From the NCBI RefSeq assembly GCF_021655615.1, contig NZ_AP025245.1, positions 2,418,001 through 2,482,000 on the forward strand: a stretch of 64,000 nucleotides of DNA, written 5' to 3'. Position numbers and translations under genes: made by a program. The stretch is from Acidianus sp. HS-5 (GTDB taxonomy: Archaea > Thermoproteota > Thermoprotei_A > Sulfolobales > Sulfolobaceae). The notes beneath the pieces are model-generated. The model worked only from the letters and a program-made list of their open reading frames with translations, was not told the origin of the DNA and searched no databases. Below, in pieces: positions 56,645-64,000 of this stretch; position 1 is the first letter of the stretch, and every line of letters starts with the position of its first letter.

Positions 56645-58000
56645 ATGGACTATCATCCTTGGCTTCCCAACCTAGATTACGAGAAAGAAATGCTTAGTGA
56701 AATAGGAGTAAAAAGTATTGACGACCTTTTTAAGGATGTTCCAGAAGAAATAAAATTAAAGAGACTGTTAAACATTGGTTACTCAAAACCTCTTTCTGAA
56801 TACGAAATTTACTTAAGGCTTCTGGAACTTGAGGGAAAAAATACTAAATTAAAAATGCCACCGTTTTTAGGAGGAGGAGTTTGTCCTCACTATGTGCCAG
56901 AATCTGTAAAATTTGTCATATCGAGGTCGGAGTTTTATACTTCTTATACTCCTTATCAGCCAGAAATAAGCCAAGGGTTGCTTCAAGCTTTATTTGAGTA
57001 CCAAAGTTTAATGGCAGACTTACTTGAGATGGAGGTAGTAAATTCGTCAATGTATGAATGGGGTTCCGCATTAGCTGAAGCAGTACTAATGGCTTATAGG
57101 ATAAATGGTAGGAAAAAAGTTGTAATTCCTGCATCCACTAATCCTTATCATAAGAAGGTATTAGAAAACTGGACTTATGGAAAAGAATTGAAAATAAAGG
57201 AAATACCTTACAATAATGAAGAAGGAAGAATTAACCTAGATATTGCAGAAAAGGAAATAGACGATGGAACTGCCGCAGTTTATATCCAACAGCCGAACTT
57301 CTTTGGAATATTTGAAACTGATATAGAAGAAATAGTAGATTTCGCAAAAAAGAAAGGAGCAGTAACCATTATGGGTACAAATCCTCTGTCCTTGGCATTA
57401 ATAAAGCCTCCAGGAGAATATGGCATTGATATTGCAGTTGGAGAAGGCCAAGAACTAGGTTTGCCACTAAATTTTGGCGGACCATATATGGGGATTTTTG
57501 CAACAAGATGGGACGGAAAGCTAGTAAAGCAAATGCCTGGCAGATTAGTAGGTTTAACAGTAGATTCTGAAGGGAAAAGAGGATATACTCTTATTTTGCA
57601 AACAAGAGAGCAGTTTACTAGGAGAGAGAAGGCAACTTCAAATATAACAACTAATGAAGCATTAATGGCAGTAGCAAACGCAGTGTATATTTCACTTTTA
57701 GGAAAGTCAGGATTAAAGAAGCTTGCAGAGGAAATATACAAGAGAAGTCATTATGCACTTTATGAGTTTGAAAAGAAAGGTTTAGGAAAAAGAAAGTTTA
57801 ACTCAGATTTCTTCGAAGAGTTCACAATAGGATTTCCTATAAGTTATGATAAAATTTACGAGAATTTGAAAGTAAAAGGAATTTACGGTGGATTAAAAAT
57901 TTCTGACAAGGACGCAATATTTTGTGTTACAGAAGTTCACACAAAGCACATGATAGATGAAATGATAGAAGAGGTGAGAAAAATTGTGGAAACAAGCTAA
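56645..58000 (+). CDS. gcvPA: Glycine dehydrogenase (decarboxylating) subunit 1
   Basis: The 451-residue N-terminal half of split P protein has FLGGGVCPHYVPE, YTPYQPEISQGLLQ and LGLPLNFGGPYMGIFATR. With subunit 2 it decarboxylates glycine onto the H protein lipoyl arm. CTATAAAAC about 23-25 nt before the ATG is the likely TATA box, so the transcript may be leaderless. It overlaps gcvPB by 17 bp. Confidence 0.95.
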   Translation: MDYHPWLPNLDYEKEMLSEIGVKSIDDLFKDVPEEIKLKRLLNIGYSKPLSEYEIYLRLLELEGKNTKLKMPPFLGGGVCPHYVPESVKFVISRSEFYTSYTPYQPEISQGLLQALFEYQSLMADLLEMEVVNSSMYEWGSALAEAVLMAYRINGRKKVVIPASTNPYHKKVLENWTYGKELKIKEIPYNNEEGRINLDIAEKEIDDGTAAVYIQQPNFFGIFETDIEEIVDFAKKKGAVTIMGTNPLSLALIKPPGEYGIDIAVGEGQELGLPLNFGGPYMGIFATRWDGKLVKQMPGRLVGLTVDSEGKRGYTLILQTREQFTRREKATSNITTNEALMAVANAVYISLLGKSGLKKLAEEIYKRSHYALYEFEKKGLGKRKFNSDFFEEFTIGFPISYDKIYENLKVKGIYGGLKISDKDAIFCVTEVHTKHMIDEMIEEVRKIVETS

Positions 58001-59492
58001 TTGGGAAGAACCATTAATACATGAGCTGTCGAGAAATGGGAAAAGAAAACAAGGAACTATAATACCAGAAGAAGATATAGACGTTAAAGTTGATATACCT
58101 GATAAAATTAAGAGAAAAAATGAACTAGAAATACCGGAGTTAAGCGAATTAGAAGTTGTAAGGCATTATATAAGGCTTTCACAGCAGAATTTTGGCGTAG
58201 ACTTAGGAATGATGCCTTTAGGTTCATGTACTATGAAATATAATCCCAAAGTTGAGGAATTAGCTGGCAGATTAGTTGAAAATTATCATCCATTACAAGA
58301 TGAAGATACAGTACAAGGAATTCTGGAAATGATGTATGAAATGCAAAAATGGCTAGCAGAAATGACAGGAATGGACGAGTGTAGCTTACAAATTCCTGCA
58401 GGAGCAGCAGGTGAATTGACAGGAGTTTTAATGATCAAGAGATATCACGAGAGCAAAAATAGGGAAAGAGATGAAATGTTAGTAGCAGATACGGCACATG
58501 GTACTAACCCTGCAAGCGCTGCAATGTCTGGATATAAGGTGATTTATATTAAGTCTAATCAAGAAGGTCTTGTAGATATAGATATCCTAAAAGAGATAGT
58601 CAGTTCAAAAACTGCAGGATTTATGCTTACAAACCCTAACACTTTAGGATTATTTGAAGAAAATATACTGGAGATCTCTAAGATAATTCACTCTGTTGAC
58701 GGTCTGCTATATTATGACGGAGCTAATTTGAACGGTATACTAGGAGTAGCAAGACCTGGAGATATGGGATTTGATATAGTTCACATAAACTTACATAAGA
58801 CATTCGCTGTGCCACATGGAGGAGGAGGCCCAGGAGCTGGAGCCATTTGTGCGAAAGGAGAACTTAAGGATTATTTACCTTATCCAGTAGTTAACAAGGA
58901 GAGTGACAAATATATATTTAAAACTCCAGAAAAATCAATAGGAAAAATATCTTCATTTCATGGAAATATAGGAAATGTTATAAGGGCATATACTTACATA
59001 CTGGGCTTAGGACCTCAAGGTATTTCGCAAATAGGGAAAATGAGTACGTTAGCAACTAACTATTTAATTTCAAAACTTAAGGGAGTAAAGGGCTTAGAAT
59101 TATTAGCATATAATAGGCCAAGAAAACACGAAGTAGTATTTAGCGCTAAGCCTTTACTGAATGAGAAAGGAGTTACCGCATTTGATATAGCTAAGGCGTT
59201 GCTTGATAGAGGATTTTATGCTCCAACTATTTATTTCCCTGGAATTATAGAAGAAGCGTTAATGATAGAACCAACTGAGACAGAACCTAAGGAGACCTTA
59301 GATAAATTCATAGAAGCATTAAAAGAGATTCTAGAAGAGAGTTATGAAAATCCAGCAAAAATACAACAAACTCCTCAAAACACTGCAGTAAAAAGATTAG
59401 ACCAAGTAAAGGCTAATCACCCTACAACGATTACTCCGTCTTATAGAGTATTAAGACTTAGAGAGAAGGGAATAATAAAAATATTGAAATGA
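57984..59492 (+). CDS. gcvPB: Glycine dehydrogenase (decarboxylating) subunit 2
   Basis: The 502-residue PLP subunit has MPLGSCTMKYNPK, ADTAHGTNPASAAMSGY and the PLP lysine in INLHKTFAVPHGGGGPGAG (about residue 273). The start is TTG 57984, supported by the ribosome binding site GAGGTGAG at 57971-57978; it lies within the end of gcvPA. Confidence 0.95.
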   Translation: MWKQANWEEPLIHELSRNGKRKQGTIIPEEDIDVKVDIPDKIKRKNELEIPELSELEVVRHYIRLSQQNFGVDLGMMPLGSCTMKYNPKVEELAGRLVENYHPLQDEDTVQGILEMMYEMQKWLAEMTGMDECSLQIPAGAAGELTGVLMIKRYHESKNRERDEMLVADTAHGTNPASAAMSGYKVIYIKSNQEGLVDIDILKEIVSSKTAGFMLTNPNTLGLFEENILEISKIIHSVDGLLYYDGANLNGILGVARPGDMGFDIVHINLHKTFAVPHGGGGPGAGAICAKGELKDYLPYPVVNKESDKYIFKTPEKSIGKISSFHGNIGNVIRAYTYILGLGPQGISQIGKMSTLATNYLISKLKGVKGLELLAYNRPRKHEVVFSAKPLLNEKGVTAFDIAKALLDRGFYAPTIYFPGIIEEALMIEPTETEPKETLDKFIEALKEILEESYENPAKIQQTPQNTAVKRLDQVKANHPTTITPSYRVLRLREKGIIKILK

Positions 59493-59918
59493 TCATAGAT
59501 ATGAAAATAATATAGAAAGATAACCTAAGTAAGGTATTGAAATTATGTAACCATCAACTTCAGTAACTTTTCCCACAACATTGCACGTAGGAATTCCTTG
59601 CCTAGGCTCTAAACCTATTCTGTTATCTGGATACGGATTTGATATCTTATCTACACCTTGCGTAACATAATGATTTCCGTTTACATCTACAACTCTGTGA
59701 ATTACATAAATTCCGTACTCAGGAGATTTATAAATGATAACATTGTGATATTGTATATTCTCGGGAGGACCGTAAAATGTTAATGCACCGTTTTGGAAAA
59801 CTGGATACATTGAAACTCCCTCTACACTTGCAGTAGTAATTATATTAGTGAAAAATAAAATATAAATAAAAACAATAAAGGCGATGATTACAATATCACT
59901 CTTCTTCATCAAGGTCAC
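59493..59918 (-). CDS. Signal peptidase I-like protein (S26B, ER type)
   Basis: The 141-residue membrane protease has an N-terminal anchor (IVIIAFIVFIYILFF), the catalytic Ser in VEGVSMYPVF (about residue 36) and the His in VIHRVVDVNG (about residue 73) that replaces the bacterial lysine. YVTQGVDKISNP and GKVTEV follow. It removes signal peptides outside the membrane. A hydrophobic C-terminus (YIISIPYLGYLSILFSYL) may be a second anchor. It overlaps the zinc-ribbon gene by 23 bp; ATG at residue 4 is an alternative start. Confidence 0.87.
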   Translation of the reverse strand: MTLMKKSDIVIIAFIVFIYILFFTNIITTASVEGVSMYPVFQNGALTFYGPPENIQYHNVIIYKSPEYGIYVIHRVVDVNGNHYVTQGVDKISNPYPDNRIGLEPRQGIPTCNVVGKVTEVDGYIISIPYLGYLSILFSYL

Positions 59919-60219
59919 TTAAGTCTAGCTCTATTATTTCTCCCTCATCTTTTTTATCCTTTTTATCTTCTCCAATTTTTTTAACTGTTCCGTTTTTACC
60001 TTGAACCTCCACAGATGATCCGCCTGCTTTTATCTTAGATACTACTCCTCTCCACTTATATCCACAGTTGGGACAAACGAAGGATCCCATGACTGTAATA
60101 GTTATCCTGCCTTCTGCATCTGGTAAGGGAGAAACTAAGTTCCAAGTCTTAGCAGGTTTATCTACTTTGGTGCCACAGTTAGGACAAACATCTATTTCTT
60201 TTTGTTTTCTTTTTGGCAT
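59896..60219 (-). CDS. Zinc-ribbon protein with acidic tail
   Basis: The 107-residue protein has two widely spaced knuckles, CPNCG (residues 12-16) and CPNCG (residues 49-53, FVCPNCGYKWRGVV), forming one zinc ribbon around a beta-sheet segment. A lysine-rich linker (KKIGEDKKDKKDEG) leads to a strongly acidic end (LDLSDLDEEE). The ribbon resembles those of transcription factors such as TFS, but the role is unknown. The gene overlaps the signal peptidase gene. Confidence 0.75.
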   Translation of the reverse strand: MPKRKQKEIDVCPNCGTKVDKPAKTWNLVSPLPDAEGRITITVMGSFVCPNCGYKWRGVVSKIKAGGSSVEVQGKNGTVKKIGEDKKDKKDEGEIIELDLSDLDEEE

Positions 60220-60243
60220 ATATCATCTATCACTATGCAGGAC

Positions 60244-60537
60244 TTAAAAAATCTTATAAATAAACTCTATCAAAAAAGCTAGCACTAAAAACAGAGCTCC
60301 ATTCCATAAATATCTTCTTAATCTATTATTCAATATTATATATATAAAAATAAGGTTAGATATTATTAAGATATAATAGAAAATGAAAATACAGTCATAA
60401 ATATAAGATATAATAAAAGGCGATAAAGTCCAAGCTAATAAAAACGCCTTCTCATTACTTAGCTTACCTTTAAGTATTGTAAAATAAATTGGTGAAAGAA
60501 TTCCATAAATCAAGAATACCAAAGGAACGATGAACAT
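60244..60537 (-). CDS. Hypothetical membrane protein
   Basis: The 97-residue protein has three or four transmembrane helices separated by short basic loops (KGKLSNEK, NNRLRRYLWNG). No family is recognised. It is divergent from enolase across 39 bp and 24 bp upstream of the zinc-ribbon gene on the same strand. Confidence 0.55.
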   Translation of the reverse strand: MFIVPLVFLIYGILSPIYFTILKGKLSNEKAFLLAWTLSPFIISYIYDCIFIFYYILIISNLIFIYIILNNRLRRYLWNGALFLVLAFLIEFIYKIF

Positions 60538-60576
60538 TATATCCTTGAATAGTAAACTCTATAGAGGTAATTTAAA

Positions 60577-61830
60577 TTGTCTGACAAGTTCACTATTAAA
60601 AAAATAAAAGGAATAGAAATACTTGATTCAAGAGGAAATAGAACCATAAGAGTATTTGTAGAAACAGAAGGAGGAATAAAGTCCTTCGGTGATGCTCCCG
60701 CGGGAGCATCTAAAGGTAGTAGGGAAGCTCTAGAATTAAGAGACAGTAAGGGTGGAGTTAAACCAGCAGTAGATTCTGTAAATTATTTTATAAATGACGC
60801 GCTAAGAGGTTTTGATGTAAGAATGCAGGACAAAATTGATAAAATGTTAATAGAGCTTGACGGAACTGAAAATAAATCCAAATTAGGTGCAAACGCTATA
60901 ATTGCAACATCAATAGCTGTGGCAAAAGCTGCAGCTAATGCATTGGGACTTGAAATCTTCCAGTATATAGGCGGAGGAAGAAAGCATAGAATTCCAGTTC
61001 CGCTTTTAAATATACTTAATGGAGGACTCCATGCAGGTAATAATCTAAAAATTCAAGAATTCATTATAATTCCTTTAAAATTTAACAATTTCAGAGAAGC
61101 CCTATTTGCATCAACGGAAGTTTATAAACAATTAAAAAATATAATAACTGAGAAATTCGGCAAAATTTACACCGCACTAGGAGATGAAGGCGGCGTATCT
61201 CCTCCTCTCAACAAGACTGAGGAAGCATTAGAATTAGTAGCAGAAGCCGTAAAAAGAGCGGGATACGAAAAGGAATTTTTCTTTGGAATGGATGCTGCAT
61301 CTTCAGATTTCTATGATGAAAAAGAAGGTATATACGAAATAGACGGAACGAAGAAATCTGCGGAAGAAATGATAGATTATTACCTAGATTTGGCAGGAAA
61401 ATACCCAATTTTATACTTAGAAGATCCATTTAATGAAAATGACTTTGAACATTTTGCAGTTTTACAATCCAAACTTAGTAATACTATTATATCGGGAGAT
61501 GATTTATACACTACTAACGTTAAATATCTCAAAAAGGGGATAGAAAACAAGTCAACCAAAGGAGTTATAGTTAAGCCTAATCAAATTGGAACATTAACAG
61601 AAACTTATGAGTTCTTCGATATGGCAAGAGAAAATTCTATAAAAACTGTAATAAGCCATAGAAGCGGAGAGACTGAAGATAACTTCATTGCAGATTTAGC
61701 TGTAGGGTTAAATAGCGATTTTATAAAGACTGGAGCTCCTGCTAGAGGAGAAAGAACTGCTAAATATAATAGAGTCCTAGAAATAGAAAATGATTACGAA
61801 ATAGAATATGAAAATAAAAATATTATCTAA
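60577..61830 (+). CDS. eno: Enolase
   Basis: The 417-residue enzyme converts 2-phosphoglycerate to phosphoenolpyruvate. Visible are [25 protein letters not shown], the catalytic GDEGGVSPP, magnesium ligands in [23 protein letters not shown] and SGDDLYTTN, and [13 protein letters not shown]. The start is TTG 60577 with GAGGT 9-13 nt upstream. It works with the pgk and gap products. It converges on a small membrane protein gene. Confidence 0.96.
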   Translation: MSDKFTIKKIKGIEILDSRGNRTIRVFVETEGGIKSFGDAPAGASKGSREALELRDSKGGVKPAVDSVNYFINDALRGFDVRMQDKIDKMLIELDGTENKSKLGANAIIATSIAVAKAAANALGLEIFQYIGGGRKHRIPVPLLNILNGGLHAGNNLKIQEFIIIPLKFNNFREALFASTEVYKQLKNIITEKFGKIYTALGDEGGVSPPLNKTEEALELVAEAVKRAGYEKEFFFGMDAASSDFYDEKEGIYEIDGTKKSAEEMIDYYLDLAGKYPILYLEDPFNENDFEHFAVLQSKLSNTIISGDDLYTTNVKYLKKGIENKSTKGVIVKPNQIGTLTETYEFFDMARENSIKTVISHRSGETEDNFIADLAVGLNSDFIKTGAPARGERTAKYNRVLEIENDYEIEYENKNII

Positions 61831-61832
61831 CT

Positions 61833-62084
61833 TTATGGTATAAGAATACCTACGGTTATTAATACTGTAGCAATGATTATCATGAGTAGCATAAAATTCT
61901 TAACTGACATTGAAGGTAACGTCTTAGCCAACTTAAACATGCCATATACGAACGCTGCAAATAGTATTATTGCTGCTATAACTATTCCAGATATTATCAA
62001 GATTTCTGAAATTGGTACGCTATTTACATTAATTTTCCCAAATATTTGTGATGTAATGTTACTAAGTTCGCTTAATGCCATCAT
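61833..62084 (-). CDS. Hypothetical small membrane protein
   Basis: The 83-residue protein has two hydrophobic helices (about residues 27-50 and 63-82) joined by KLAKTLPSMSVKN. No function is known. The gene ends 2 bp from the enolase stop codon and has TATA-like TTTATA sequences upstream near 62110. Confidence 0.6.
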   Translation of the reverse strand: MMALSELSNITSQIFGKINVNSVPISEILIISGIVIAAIILFAAFVYGMFKLAKTLPSMSVKNFMLLMIIIATVLITVGILIP

Positions 62085-62133
62085 TTATTCATTTTATGTT
62101 TAAAGTTTATTTATACCACAACCCATAATATTA

Positions 62134-62192
62134 CTCGCCTGATGATGAAGGTTAAAAGCGCTTATCTGTGATGAAAAAAACCTTCTGACGAG
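62134..62192 (+). ncRNA. Candidate C/D box guide RNA
   Basis: A 59-nt segment has a terminal stem CTCG/CGAG, box C ATGATGA (62142-62148), box C' GTGATGA (62168-62174) and box D CTGA (62185-62188). The spacer between C' and D is 10 nt, and total length fits archaeal C/D sRNAs; box D' is degenerate (CTGT overlapping C'). GAAGGTT and AACCTTC in the two guide regions are complementary, which is unusual. It would guide ribose methylation of rRNA or tRNA. Confidence 0.55.
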
Positions 62193-62245
62193 CCTTAACT
62201 CTTTTAAATATTTTATCTCAACATGTAACTTTGAGGAGTATTACC

Positions 62246-62960
<715 letters not shown>

Positions 62961-62977
62961 CAAGCCAGTGAAATAGA

Positions 62978-63754
62978 ATGCTAGAAAAGTTACCCATATT
63001 TTCACGCTTTAATGGTGATAAGAAAAAGAGAGCTCAGCTTGGCAAGCTATTAACTGAAATATCAATTAAGTTAAAGGATCAACAAAGCAAGTTAGAGGAA
63101 GGAATGCATAGGTTAAAAGAAAGAGATAAGGAACTTTTTGAAAAGCTTGTTAGAGCACAAATAGAGGGTGATACTGCAAGGGCCACAATTTATGCTCAAG
63201 AAATTTCAGACATTAGAAAAATGATTAAAATAATCTATACAGCATTCTTAGCAATAGAGAAGGTAAGGCTAAAGTTAGATACTGTACAAGAATTACAGGG
63301 AGTATCTTTAGTCCTATTCCCTGTAGTGAAAATCTTGGGAGAACTGAAGGATCAAATAAGGGGGATAGCACCAGAGGTTGCTTTGGCTTTAGATTCAATA
63401 ACAAGCAGTGTAAATAGTATTGCAGTAGAAACTGGAGCTTTGAGCGATAAGACAGTTTTACCTTCTACGGTAGATGAACAAGCTAAGAAAATTATGGAAG
63501 AAGCACAAAGAACTGCAGAGATTAAGATAAAAGAAATGCTACCAGATTTGCCTCATCCGCCAACTACAACTCCAGTAAAATTACAACAGGAAAGGAAAAA
63601 GCTAGATGAGAGGGAACTTTTAAACTATATTAATAATAACGGAGGATTTTTAGACATAGAATATGTAGTTAAAAAATACGGAGTAGAAAAAGACGAAATA
63701 ATGGGTTTACTTAAGGAAATGGCAACCAAAGGACTAATTAGTATTGAGGCATGA
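62978..63754 (+). CDS. cdvB: Cell division protein CdvB (ESCRT-III)
   Basis: The 258-residue protein has the helical ESCRT-III core (about residues 10-170), a MIM2-type motif ([10 protein letters not shown]) that binds the MIT domain of CdvC, and a C-terminal winged helix ([20 protein letters not shown] ... [10 protein letters not shown]) that binds CdvA. It forms the constricting division ring. It is 18 bp after cdvA. Confidence 0.97.
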   Translation: MLEKLPIFSRFNGDKKKRAQLGKLLTEISIKLKDQQSKLEEGMHRLKERDKELFEKLVRAQIEGDTARATIYAQEISDIRKMIKIIYTAFLAIEKVRLKLDTVQELQGVSLVLFPVVKILGELKDQIRGIAPEVALALDSITSSVNSIAVETGALSDKTVLPSTVDEQAKKIMEEAQRTAEIKIKEMLPDLPHPPTTTPVKLQQERKKLDERELLNYINNNGGFLDIEYVVKKYGVEKDEIMGLLKEMATKGLISIEA

Positions 63755-63758
63755 GAAA

Positions 63759-64000
63759 ATGAGCGCACCAGTAATGCTAGAGGAGATGGCAAGGAAATAC
63801 GCTATAACTGCAGTTAGAGCGGATAAAGAAGGTAATAAAGATGAAGCAGTAACTTATTATAAGAAAGCAATAGACGTTTTAACTCAAATAGTAGTTTTAT
63901 ATCCGAATTCTCCAACAAGGCAAGCTTACGAGCAAATGATTGACGAATATAAGAAACGTGTAAACGCTCTTGAGAATATGTTACCTGATACGCCTCAAGA
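63759..64000 (+). CDS. cdvC: Cell division protein CdvC (Vps4-like), 5' part
   Basis: The gene runs off the window; 80 codons are visible from ATG 63759, 4 bp after the cdvB stop. [20 protein letters not shown], then [20 protein letters not shown] and [12 protein letters not shown] form the three-helix MIT domain that binds the MIM2 motif of CdvB. The AAA ATPase domain lies outside the window. Confidence 0.95.
   Translation, partial: MSAPVMLEEMARKYAITAVRADKEGNKDEAVTYYKKAIDVLTQIVVLYPNSPTRQAYEQMIDEYKKRVNALENMLPDTPQ

Noticed and set aside
57280..57741. 153-codon open frame opposite gcvPA
   Set aside because: It is fully inside a conserved gene, has no motif and no promoter of its own.

Overview
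The window is chromosomal DNA of an AT-rich, thermoacidophilic archaeon of the order Sulfolobales (Acidianus/Sulfolobus-like; the genus is an inference). The evidence is the Cdv/ESCRT division cluster (cdvABC), archaeal and crenarchaeal ribosomal proteins (S19e, L31e, L39e, LX), aIF6, Spt5, SecE, PDCD5 and prefoldin. Three of four tRNA genes carry short introns at position 37/38. Many genes have a TATA box about 26 nt before the start codon, as in leaderless messages, while operon-internal genes use GGTGA-type ribosome binding sites.

Layout. 1-5590: radical SAM protein (partial), gamma-carbonic-anhydrase fold protein, NSUN-type RNA methyltransferase and beta-RFAP synthase on the minus strand, then an odd plus-strand operon of a degenerate acyl-CoA-ligase-like protein, thioredoxin and a solo ABC ATPase. 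5711-16484: glutamine synthetase, an HTH/solute-binding regulator, GTP cyclohydrolase I, Xaa-Pro dipeptidase, MoaA, a Bud32-like kinase beside a cysteine synthase, a TusA/DsrE pair, DUF711, a PhoU-like regulator and nicotinate phosphoribosyltransferase. 16541-26857: translation and secretion block (S19e to alanyl-tRNA synthetase), whose L10 and L12 genes end in the same perfect 103-bp repeat. 26863-35319: tRNA-Arg, an AdoMet/arginine decarboxylase, the complete mevalonate entry operon (HMG-CoA synthase, thiolase, DUF35, HMG-CoA reductase), SHMT, then pgk-gap-usp. 35375-49459: accessory region with three tRNAs, a 142-nt foldback element, two decayed copies of one module (small peptide + membrane protein divergent from an MFS transporter), hemerythrin, a VapBC pair, an ATPase interrupted by a stop codon, and transporters. 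49538-64000: SufCBD with a second PhoU-like regulator, Hsp20, PAC2, the whole glycine cleavage system split over two divergent units, signal peptidase, enolase, a candidate C/D box sRNA and cdvA-cdvB-cdvC (partial).

Common themes are C1/glycine metabolism (GcvT/H/PA/PB, SHMT, pterin enzymes), lower glycolysis (Pgk, GAPDH, enolase), isoprenoid lipid precursors, and sulfur/Fe-S handling. Several single-nucleotide homopolymer indels (start of ftsY, vapC, two accessory genes) suggest either consensus errors or recent decay and should be checked against raw reads.
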